Source: Thermohalobaculum sp963822985 (GTDB lineage: Bacteria > Pseudomonadota > Alphaproteobacteria > Rhodobacterales > Rhodobacteraceae). Taken from it: a stretch of DNA of 64,000 nucleotides. Below the pieces are notes generated by a model. That model was not told where the DNA came from. It did no database searches and saw nothing but the letters and a program-made list of their open reading frames with translations. Of this stretch, positions 42,639 to 51,154 are shown in pieces (the first letter of the stretch is position 1; every line of letters begins with the position of its first letter). Location: contig CAWGJU010000018.1 in assembly GCA_963822985.1 (NCBI GenBank), forward strand, positions 1-64,000, read 5' to 3'. A program made the translations under genes and the position numbers.

Positions 42639-45600
42639 ATGGCGACTGTTCTCCTCTCGGCCGCGGGTTCGGCGGCTGGCGGCGCGATCGGCGGCACGGT
42701 GATGGGCGTCGGCGCGGCCAGCATCGGCCAGGCGGCCGGCGCCATCGCCGGCTCGATGATCGACCAGACAATTCTGGGCAGCGGCACGGCCGCGGTCGAG
42801 GTCGGCCGCGCCAGGGCGCTGCGCCTGCAGGCGTCGACCGAGGGCGCGCCGATCCCGCTGAGCTATGGCCGGATGCGCATCGGCGGCCAGGTGATCTGGG
42901 CGACGCGCTTCCGCGAGAACGTGCGGACGACCACCCAGGGCGGCAAGGGCGGCGTCATGGGCGGCGGCGGTGGTGGCGGCGGCGGCCAGGAGGTGCGCGA
43001 GTACTCCTACACCATCTCGTTCGCCGTGGCGCTGGGCGAGGGGCCGATCGAGCGCGTCGGCCGGATCTGGGCCGACGGCAAGCTGCTGGATCTGGCGGGC
43101 ATCAACCACCGGATCTATTATGGCCACGAGACGCAGCTGCCCGACCCGAAGATCGAGGCCGTCGAGGGCGCGGGCCGGGTGCCGGCCTATCGCGGGCTGG
43201 CCTACATCGTCTTCGACGAGCTGGATCTGGGGCCGTTCGGCAACCGTATCCCCCAGCTGAACGTCGAGGTCTTTCGCGCGCCGCCGGTGACGCTTGTCGG
43301 GCCGGGGTTCGGCCGGCCGCTGGCGGAGCTGGTGCGCGGCGTCTGCATCTCGCCTGGGTCGGGCGAGTTCGCGCTGGACCCGCAGCCGGCGCGCGTGGCC
43401 TATCCGGGCGGCGGCGGAAAGTTCATCAACATCAATAACGGTTTCGGCAAGCCGGACTGGCTGGTGGCGATGGACCAGCTGAACGTCGAGCTGCCGAATT
43501 GCGGCGCCGCCTCGCTGGTGGTCGCCTGGTTCGGCAACGATCTGCGCGCCGGCCGCTGCCGGGTCGAGCCACGCGTCGAGCAGCGCGGGCGCGTGACCGA
43601 GCCCGAGGCCTGGCATGTCTCGGGCCTGAATGGCGGGATCGCGGCCGAGGTGTCTCGCGACCCGGAGGGACGGCCGATCTATGGCGGCACGCCGTCCGAC
43701 GGCTCGGTGATCCGCGCCATGCAGGATCTGAGGGCGCGCGGCCAGCGGGTCATGCTCTATCCCTTCCTGCTGATGGACGTGGCGCCCGGCAACGGGCTGC
43801 CCGATCCCTATGGCGCGGCCGAGCAGGCGGCGTTTCCTTGGCGCGGGCGCATCACGCTGGATGCGGCGCCGGGACGGCCGGGCTCGACCGACAAGACGCC
43901 GGCGGCGGCGGACGATGTCGCCGCTTTCTTCGGCACGGCCAGCGCCGCGGATTTCACCGTCACGCCGGGGGCGGTCACCTATGCTGGGCCGAACGAGTGG
44001 AGCTGGCGGCGCTTTGTGCTGCACATGGCGGCGCTCGGCGCCGCGGCGGGTGGCGTCGACGCGATCTGCATCGGCAGCGAGTTCCGCGGGCTGACGACGA
44101 TCCGCTCTGGACCGAACGCCTTTCCGGCGGTCGAGCAGTTTCGCGCGCTGGCGGCCGAGGTTCGGACGCTGCTGCCAGGGGCCAAGCTGACCTATGCGGC
44201 GGATTGGTCGGAGTATTTCGGCCACCATCCGCAGGACGGATCGGGCGATGTGCTGTTCCACCTGGACCCGCTCTGGGCCGATCCGAACATCGACATGATC
44301 GGCATTGATGACTACACGCCGCTGAGCGATTGGCGGTACACGTCGACCCATGCGGACGTCGAGGCGCGGTCGGTCTATTCGCTGCCGTATCTCAAGGCGA
44401 ACGTCGAGGGCGGCGAGTACTACGACTGGTACTATGCCGACGAGACCGACCGCGCGAAGCAGGTGCGGCGGCCGATCACCGATGGCGCGCATGGCGAGCC
44501 CTGGGTCTATCGGGCCAAGGACATCCGGAGCTGGTGGGAGAACCCGCACCACGACCGGCTGGGCGGGGTGCGCTCGGCGACGCCGACCGCTTGGGTGCCG
44601 CGGTCGAAGCCGGTCTGGCTGACCGAGGTCGGGTGCCCGGCGGCCGATCTGGGCGCCAACAAGCCCAACCTGTTCTACGACCGCAAGAGCTCGGAGAGCG
44701 CGCTGCCGCCCTTTTCGCGCGGGGCGCGCGACGACGAGATGCAGCGGCGGTTCCTGCAGGCCAAGCTGGGGTACTGGCTCGAACCCGGCGTGAACCCGGT
44801 CAGCCCGGTCTATGGCGGGCCGATGATCCCGGAGATGTTCGTCTGGACTTGGGACGCCCGGCCGTGGCCGGATTTCCCCGTCCGCGAGAGCGTCTGGTCG
44901 GACGGGCCGGCGCACCGGCTGGGTCACTGGATGACCGGGCGGGTCAGCGGCGGGTCGCTGGCGCTGATCGTCGCCGACATCTGCCTGCGCTCGGGCCTGA
45001 GCCCGCAGGATTTCGACGTCTCGCGGCTCTACGGCACGGTCGATGGCTATGTCGTGGAGCGGACGGCGAGTGCGCGCGAGGCGCTGCAGCCGCTGATGCA
45101 GGCGTTCAGCTTCGACGCCTATGAGAGCGGCGGGCGGATCGTCTTCGCGACCCGGCAGGGCGGCGGGCGGCGCGGCCATGCGCCCCGAGGAGCTGGTGAG
45201 GGGCGAGCGCGAGGAGCCCGCCGTCCTGCGCGAGACGGCGCGGCTGACCGAGGCGCCCGACGCGGTGCGGCTGGCCTATCTGCAGGCCGAGTCGGACTAT
45301 CGCCTGGGCGCCGCCGAGGCGCGGCTGCCGGGCGGATCGCAGCTGCGGATCTCGGAGACATCGTTCGAGCTGGTGCTGCCGGGCTCGCGCGCCCAATCAG
45401 TCGCCGACCGGTGGCTGGCCGAGGCGATCAGGGCGCAGGGGCAGGCGCGGTTCCGCCTGCCGCTCTCGGCGCTGGGCTGGGAGCCCGGCGACGTGGTGAA
45501 GCTGGCGGGCGCCGGCCAGGACGAGGAGTACCGGATCGACCGGATCGTCGATTCGACGGCGCGCGAGGTCGAGGCGGTGCGCATCGAGCCGAGCCTCTAT

Positions 45601-46588
45601 CTGCCGACGCGCGCGCCCGAGCGACGGATCGAGCCGCAGCTGGTGACGCCGCCCGGGCCGATGACCGCGATCGTCATGGACCTGGCCCTGGCGGATGGCT
45701 CGGCCGTGGACGGCCAGCCCTGGCTGGCGGCGACGGCCGAGCCCTGGCCGGGCGAGGCGGCCGTCTTCGCCTCGGCCGATGGCGAAAGCTATCGATTTGG
45801 TCGCGCGGGCGCGAAAGCCCGCGGTGATCGGCGCCTCGGCAAGCGTGTTGACGCCGGGCGCGCCGGGGCGGTGGCAGCGCGGGAATTGGGACGTGCTGCT
45901 GCCGTCGGGCACGATCAGCTCGGCGAGCCGGATGGCGGTGCTGAACGGCGCCAACCGGCTGGCGGTGGAGCTGCCCTCGGGGGAGTGGGAGCTTTTGCAG
46001 TTCCGCGACGCCGAGCTGATCGGCCAGGATGCCTACCGGCTGCGCCACCTGCTGCGCGGGCAGCGCGGCACGGACATGCTGGCGACGGCACCGGTCGCGC
46101 CCGGTGCGCGCATCGTTCTGCTGGACGATGCGCTGGTGCCGCTGCCGGTCAGCACGGCCGAGCGCGGGCTGGCGCGGACCTGGCGGGTTGGGCCGGCCAG
46201 CGTCGACCATTCGAGCCTTTCCTATGTCGAGGTGAGCCGCGCCCTGACGGGCGCGGGGCTGAGGCCCTTCGCCCCGGCGCATCTGCGGGCACGTCGGGCG
46301 GGCGTCGACCTGGCGGTCCGCTGGGTGCGCACGACGCGGATCGGCGGGGGCGATTTCGCCGCCGTCGACGTCCCGCTCGGCGAGGCGCGCGAGGCCTATC
46401 GGGTGACGGTCCGGCAGGGCGCGGCGGTGCTGCGGCGGGCCGAGGTGACGGAGCCCGCCTTCGACTACACGGGCGCGATGCAGGCCGAGGACGGGGTTGC
46501 CGGGGCAGCGCCGGGCGCGCTGACGATCGGGGTCGCGCAGCTCTCGATGTCCTATGGCTATGGCCCTGAGAGGAGAACCAATGTCTGA
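42639..46588 (+). pseudogene. GTA megatron/host-recognition protein (g15), two frameshifts
   Basis: About 1315 residues when read across frames. The first 840 codons are in one frame: MATVLLSAAGSAAGGAIGG, YSYTISFAVALGEGPIERVG, GGVDAICIGSEFRGLTT, YAADWSEYFGHHPQDGSGD, MIGIDDYTPLSDWR (glycosidase-like GTA_TIM region), VWLTEVGCPAADLGANKPN. Near 45160-45180 the sense moves one frame (MRPEELVRGEREEPAVLRET, YRIDRIVDSTAREVEAVRIE), and near 45785-45800 again (RARKPAVIGASASVL, LRHLLRGQRGTDM) to the stop at 46588. The C-terminal part is the receptor-binding end, so as written particles could not recognise recipients. Confidence 0.85.
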
Positions 46589-47288
46589 CACGCCGAGATT
46601 CGCCATGCCGCTGCTGGACGCGGCGCAGGCGCAGAAGCATGTCACGGTCAACGAGGCCCTGATGCGGGCCGACCTGCTGGGCGCCGGGCGCGTCGAGGAG
46701 CGCGGCCGGGCCGCGCCGCCGGCCGCGCCCGCTGATGGCGAGGTGCAGATCGTCGGCGCCGGCGCCACCGGCGGCTGGGCGGGGCACGACGGCGAGCTGG
46801 CGCTCTATCTCAACGGCGGCTGGGTCTTTGTCCCGCCTTGGGGCGGCTGCGCCGTCTGGGTCGCGGCCGAGGGTGCCCGGCTGACCTGGAACGGCGGCGC
46901 CTGGGTCGCAGGTCATCTGGGCGGCTCGCCCGGAGGTGCCGCGACCCTAGCGCGGGTGGCCGAGATCGACCATGTGCTTTCGGGAGCGGTCTCGACGACG
47001 GCGCCGGTCATACCCGACAAGGCGGTGGTGCTCGGCGTGACCGGGCGGGTCCTCGCCCCGATCACCGGCGCCTCGGGCTGGTCGCTGGGCGTCGCCGGCA
47101 GCCCGGACCGCTACGGTGCCGGCTATGGGACCGGCGCGGGATCGTACGCGCATGGCGTCACTGGCCAGCCGCAGGCCTATTACGGCGCGACGCCGCTGAC
47201 GGTCACGGCAAGCGGCGGCGCCTTTACCGGCGGCACGCTGCGGCTGGCCGTGCACCTGCTGGAGCTGAGCCCGCCAGCGGCGGACTGA
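46581..47288 (+). CDS. DUF2793 protein following GTA g15
   Basis: 235 residues. DUF2793 signature FAMPLLDAAQAQKHVTVNEA at residues 7-26, then LALYLNGGWVFVPPWGGCAV and a C-terminal jelly-roll-like part (AGSYAHGVTGQPQAYYGATP, GTLRLAVHLLELSPP). DUF2793 proteins are common at the end of GTA and phage tail clusters and may be fibres or accessory tail proteins. It overlaps the end of g15 by 8 bases and is intact. Confidence 0.85.
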   Translation: MSDTPRFAMPLLDAAQAQKHVTVNEALMRADLLGAGRVEERGRAAPPAAPADGEVQIVGAGATGGWAGHDGELALYLNGGWVFVPPWGGCAVWVAAEGARLTWNGGAWVAGHLGGSPGGAATLARVAEIDHVLSGAVSTTAPVIPDKAVVLGVTGRVLAPITGASGWSLGVAGSPDRYGAGYGTGAGSYAHGVTGQPQAYYGATPLTVTASGGAFTGGTLRLAVHLLELSPPAAD

Positions 47289-47387
47289 GGGAAGAAGGAC
47301 GATTGGTGGTGCGGAGGGATGCCCCGCTTCCGGGCTGCCCGCTTCTTAGGGCCGCCTCGGATCGCGGCGATGGTTACAGGCGCTGCG

Positions 47388-48017
47388 TCAGTTGACCAGC
47401 GTCGCCTCGGTCTTGGCGCGCACCTCGTCCTCGCTGACCTCGGGGGCAAGCTCGACGATCTTGAGCCCGCCTTCAACGACGTCGAAGACGCCGAGGTTGG
47501 TGATGACGCGGTCGACGACGGCGGCGCCGGTCAGCGGCAGGGTGCACTTCTTCAGGAGCTTGGACTCGCCCGCTCTGTTGGTGTGCTCCATGATGACCAC
47601 GACGCGGCGGACGCCGGCGACGAGGTCCATGGCGCCGCCCATCCCCTTGACGAGCTTGCCCGGCACCATCCAGTTCGCCAAATCGCCGTTCTCGGCCACC
47701 TCCATGGCGCCGAGGATGGCCAGGTTGATGTGGCCGCCGCGGATCATCGCGAAACTGTCGGCCGAGTTGAAGTAGCTGGTCCGGTTCAGCTCGGTTATCG
47801 TCTGCTTGCCGGCGTTGATGAGGTCGGGGTCGAGCTGGTCCTCGGTGGGGAACGGGCCCATGCCGAGCATGCCGTTCTCGGATTGCAGCGTCACGTCGAC
47901 GCCGTCCGGAATATAGTTCGACACCAGCGTCGGGATGCCGATGCCGAGGTTGACGTAATAGCCGTCCTCGAGCTCCTGCGCGGCGCGCGCGGCCATCTGA
48001 TGTCGGTCCCAGGGCAT
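47388..48017 (-). CDS. scoB: 3-oxoacid CoA-transferase subunit B
   Basis: 209 residues. The beta subunit of succinyl-CoA:acetoacetate CoA-transferase, with the catalytic glutamate in LQSENGMLGMGPFP near residue 46, NLGIGIPTLVSNYI and GAMDLVAGVRRVVVIMEH. It activates acetoacetate to acetoacetyl-CoA. Its partner scoA lies upstream on the same strand but is separated from it by a LOV histidine kinase gene, an unusual arrangement. Confidence 0.93.
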   Translation of the reverse strand: MPWDRHQMAARAAQELEDGYYVNLGIGIPTLVSNYIPDGVDVTLQSENGMLGMGPFPTEDQLDPDLINAGKQTITELNRTSYFNSADSFAMIRGGHINLAILGAMEVAENGDLANWMVPGKLVKGMGGAMDLVAGVRRVVVIMEHTNRAGESKLLKKCTLPLTGAAVVDRVITNLGVFDVVEGGLKIVELAPEVSEDEVRAKTEATLVN

Positions 48018-48058
48018 CGGTCTCTCCTGTCAGTTCAGCCCGAGCGCGGCCGGGTGAT

Positions 48059-49084
48059 TCATTCGCCGTCGCCGGCGAGCGGGATGTCGATCGTCACGAT
48101 CGTGCCGGTGGCCGAGGAATCGACCGAGTGGCGCGCCCTGAGGCCGCGCAGCAGCGCGAGCACGATGCGGCCGCCCAGCCCCTCGGATACAGGCCATTTC
48201 TGGCCGTCGGGCATGCCGACGCCGTCATCGGCGATCTGCAGCCGGACGACATCGTTCGAGAGAAGCTGCAGGCGCGTCTCGACCATGCCGATGTCGCGCC
48301 CGTCGAAGGCGTGCCGGAAGGCGTTGGTCAGCGCCTCGGAGAGCAGGAGGCCGACGCGGCCAGCGATCTCGGCGCTGACGGTCACCTCCTCGGCCGAGAC
48401 GTTGATGCGCACGCCCTGCCGGCCGTCGAGATGGCCGATCGCGGCGGCGATGCGGCTGATATAGGCACCGAGCGGAACCTCGTCGTTGGCGGCGGTGGAG
48501 ACGCCGCCCGTGCTCAGTTCCTGATAGAGGAGTTGCAGCGCTTCGACCCGGCGGGCCAGCATGTCGTAGTCGGCCGCGGCGCCCTCGGCGCCGGCCTGCA
48601 GACGGATCAGGCCGACGACCATCGCCAGGTGGTTCTTCACCCTGTGCTGGATCTCGGCCAACTGCGCCAGCAGGTCGGCCTGGACATCCTCGTTGGTCAG
48701 GTCACGCTGGATGCCGAGAAAGAGGACGACCGTTCCAGCATCGTCCCGGATCGGCGCAATCGATACCTGGTTGCGGAAGGGCGTGCCGTCGGCGCGATAG
48801 TTCGTGATTTCGACCGAGACGTCCTCGCCCGCCGCAATGGCGCGGCGCATCTCGTCGACGCGGTCGGGCTCGGTCGCCTCGCCCTGCAGAAAGCGGCAGT
48901 TCCGGCCGATGACGTCGCGCCGGCGATAACCGCTCAGTTCCTCGAAGGCCTCGTTGGCGAAGATCAGCGGATTGTCGTCCAGGCCGGGGTTGCTGAGCGT
49001 CAGCGCCAGAGGCAGCCGCGCCAGCGCGGCGGTCGGCACGCTGTCGGGCTCGATCGCCTCGGCCAGTTGCTTCACGTCTTTCAT
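48059..49084 (-). CDS. LOV-domain HisKA_2/HWE histidine kinase
   Basis: 341 residues from ATG 49084. The N-terminal PAS/LOV domain contains the flavin-cysteinyl motif GRNCRFLQG near residue 75, plus RRDVIG and NYRADGTPFRNQVSI. The kinase part has QHRVKNHLAMVVGLIRLQ with the phospho-acceptor His, the N-box LLSEALTNAFRHAF and the G-box DDGVGMPDG. It should be a soluble blue-light sensor kinase. No response regulator is adjacent. It lies between scoA and scoB with 41- and 52-nt gaps, so it is probably cotranscribed with them. Confidence 0.92.
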   Translation of the reverse strand: MKDVKQLAEAIEPDSVPTAALARLPLALTLSNPGLDDNPLIFANEAFEELSGYRRRDVIGRNCRFLQGEATEPDRVDEMRRAIAAGEDVSVEITNYRADGTPFRNQVSIAPIRDDAGTVVLFLGIQRDLTNEDVQADLLAQLAEIQHRVKNHLAMVVGLIRLQAGAEGAAADYDMLARRVEALQLLYQELSTGGVSTAANDEVPLGAYISRIAAAIGHLDGRQGVRINVSAEEVTVSAEIAGRVGLLLSEALTNAFRHAFDGRDIGMVETRLQLLSNDVVRLQIADDGVGMPDGQKWPVSEGLGGRIVLALLRGLRARHSVDSSATGTIVTIDIPLAGDGE

Positions 49085-49136
49085 GTCGGCGTCCTCCCGC
49101 CCCGCCCCGCTGTCCCGGCCAGAGTCGCCCGAGAGC

Positions 49137-49835
49137 CTATGCGGCCTTGCGCACCGTGCGCTGCTCGATGCGCTTCTCGTGGCTCCCCTTGATGACACGC
49201 TGCACGAAGATGCCGGGCGTGTGGATCAGGTCGGGATCGAGCTCTCCCGTCGGCACCAGCTCCTCGACCTCGGCCACCGTGACCTTGCCGCAGCTGGCGC
49301 AGAGCGGGTTGAAGTTCCGCGCGGTCTTTCGGTAAATCAAATTGCCTTGGTGGTCGCCCTTCCAGGCCTTGACGATGCCGAGATCGGCGCGGATCGCCCG
49401 CTCGAGGATATAGGTCTCGCCGTCGAACTCCTTGTGCTCCTTGCCCTCGGCGATCTGCGTGCCGACGCCCGTCTTGGTGTAGAAGCCCGGGATGCCGGCG
49501 CCGCCGGCGCGCATCCGCTCGGCCAGCGTGCCCTGCGGGTTGAACTCGATCTCGAGCTCGCCCGAGAGGTATTGCTGCATGAAGAGGTCGTTCTCGCCGA
49601 CATAGGACGAGATCATCTTGCGCACCTGCTTGCCCTGCAGCAGCAGGCCGAGGCCGAAATCGTCGACGCCGGCGTTGTTCGAGGCGACGGTCAGCTCCTT
49701 GACGCCGGAATCGCGGATCGCGGCGATGAAGTTCTCGGGGATCCCGCAAAGGCCGAAACCGCCGGCGGCGATGCTCATCCCGTCGAAAAGCAATCCATCC
49801 AGCGCCTCGGCCGCCGTGGCGTAGACCTTTTCCAT
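49137..49835 (-). CDS. scoA: 3-oxoacid CoA-transferase subunit A
   Basis: 232 residues from ATG 49835. GGFGLCGIPENFIAAIRDSG and VASNNAGVDDFGLGLLLQG near the start, YVGENDLFMQQYLSGELEIE in the middle, and LIHTPGIFVQRVIKG at the end match the alpha subunit of SCOT. It forms a heterotetramer with ScoB. It is the first gene of the scoA / LOV kinase / scoB run. Confidence 0.93.
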   Translation of the reverse strand: MEKVYATAAEALDGLLFDGMSIAAGGFGLCGIPENFIAAIRDSGVKELTVASNNAGVDDFGLGLLLQGKQVRKMISSYVGENDLFMQQYLSGELEIEFNPQGTLAERMRAGGAGIPGFYTKTGVGTQIAEGKEHKEFDGETYILERAIRADLGIVKAWKGDHQGNLIYRKTARNFNPLCASCGKVTVAEVEELVPTGELDPDLIHTPGIFVQRVIKGSHEKRIEQRTVRKAA

Positions 49836-49933
49836 AGAACCCCCTCCGCCGACGGAAACGTGCAACGCAAGGGCGCTTTATAGGTCTGGCCGCGCCGCCC
49901 CTCAAGCGCGGATTTGTTGCAGGCGCGTAAGGC

Positions 49934-50290
49934 TCAGCCGCAGGCGGTGTTCTCGCCGCGCCAGCCCGTCGCCGTCTGGCGCATCGTGTCGCGCACGGCG
50001 ATGCCCCCGGCGCGGACCATCACCTCGACGCGGCCGGGCCCCAGCGCCGTCCACTCCCCCGAGACGTCATGGCCGGCATAGCGGCCGGACAGCGTGCCAT
50101 CCGGCGCGAAGACCAGCATCGAATCCGGGAAATCCTGCGCGCAGCGCAGCGTCGCCCCGGCGATGGGCGAGTTCGTGTTTCGCTGCCCAAAAAGGCCATC
50201 GTCCTGCGGCGAGCTGGCCGTGGGCGTGCATGACGAGACGGCCGCGGCGGCGAGGCTGGCGACGAGCGCCAGGAGGACAGTTCGGATCAT
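49934..50290 (-). CDS. Small putative lipoprotein
   Basis: 118 residues with a lipoprotein signal (LLALVASLAAAAVSSC, lipobox VSSC near residue 20). The mature part contains FAPDGTLSGRYAGHDVSGEW, ALGPGRVEVMVRAGG and two cysteines (LRCAQDF and the C-terminal NTACG). The repeat of extracellular-style glycine and beta segments suggests a small beta-barrel of the META/lipocalin kind, but no family is certain. Confidence 0.65.
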   Translation of the reverse strand: MIRTVLLALVASLAAAAVSSCTPTASSPQDDGLFGQRNTNSPIAGATLRCAQDFPDSMLVFAPDGTLSGRYAGHDVSGEWTALGPGRVEVMVRAGGIAVRDTMRQTATGWRGENTACG

Positions 50291-50357
50291 AGGTTCTCCG
50301 GGCCGAGCAGCGCTCAGACTCGCACGGGTCGGGACGGAACTCAACGGGTGAGACGGG

Positions 50358-51044
50358 CTAGCTTTGGAGACGGGCGAGCAGCGCCGCGAGGCGGGCGTTG
50401 ACCTCCGAAGGGCGTTCAAGCGTCGCGATATGGCCGCAGCCGGGGATCTCGGTCAGCTCGGCCGCCGGCAGCGCCGCAGCGATCGGGGCGTGCAGCTTCG
50501 GCGGGCAAACGCGGTCCTCGGCGCCGACGAGGATCTCGACCGGGCCGGCGAAGCCCGCGATCAGGGGCAGCATGTCGCGGCGCGTGTCGAGGGAGCGCGC
50601 CTGTGCGCGGGCGACGGGTTCGGGTGTTCTCAGCATGGCGGCCCGCGTCTCCGGGCCGAGGCGCGCCGCAACCTGCGGATCGTGCAGGTAGAAGCGGCCG
50701 ACGAAGGTTTCGACGTATTCGCCCAGGCTGCGGTCGAGCAGCTCGTTGCGCCATTCGATCTCGCGCTCGCGGGCGGATGTCGGGTCGGTGTCCATCAGGC
50801 AGGCGCCGAGCAGGCGATCGGGTGCGCGCGCCATCACCTCCATCGCGACCATGCCGCCCATCGAGAGCCCGGCGACGACGAACCGCTCGGGCGCCTGGCC
50901 GAGCAGCCGGTCGGCCATGGCGCCGACCGTGTCGTCCGCCGTCGTGTCGGCGAGCCTGACGTCGTGCTCCGCCAGCCCCGCGAATTGCGGCGCGTAGAGC
51001 GCGGCATCGCAGAGATGCCCCGGCACAAGCACGATCGCGACCAT
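50358..51044 (-). CDS. Alpha/beta hydrolase
   Basis: 228 residues from ATG 51044. The oxyanion region IVLVPGHLCDAALYAPQ, nucleophile elbow VVAGLSMGGMVAMEV near residue 78, acid in VGAEDRVCPP and base His in IPGCGHIATLERP complete the triad. The substrate is unknown. It is divergent from the helicase gene, with a 110-base gap between the starts. Confidence 0.85.
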   Translation of the reverse strand: MVAIVLVPGHLCDAALYAPQFAGLAEHDVRLADTTADDTVGAMADRLLGQAPERFVVAGLSMGGMVAMEVMARAPDRLLGACLMDTDPTSAREREIEWRNELLDRSLGEYVETFVGRFYLHDPQVAARLGPETRAAMLRTPEPVARAQARSLDTRRDMLPLIAGFAGPVEILVGAEDRVCPPKLHAPIAAALPAAELTEIPGCGHIATLERPSEVNARLAALLARLQS

Positions 51045-51154
51045 CTCTCCCCCATCTCTCTTCCTGCCTGCATTGCCGCGCCCAGAATGGCAGGGCGGGC
51101 GGCCGACGCGCAACCCGCGTGCCGGCGGCGTGCCGGCGGGCTATATGCCGTGCC

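Noticed and set aside
42594..45179. 861-codon open frame on the minus strand across GTA g15
   Set aside because: It is the GC-rich antisense shadow of g15; its composition (Arg/His/Asp-rich) matches no family and it has no ribosome site.
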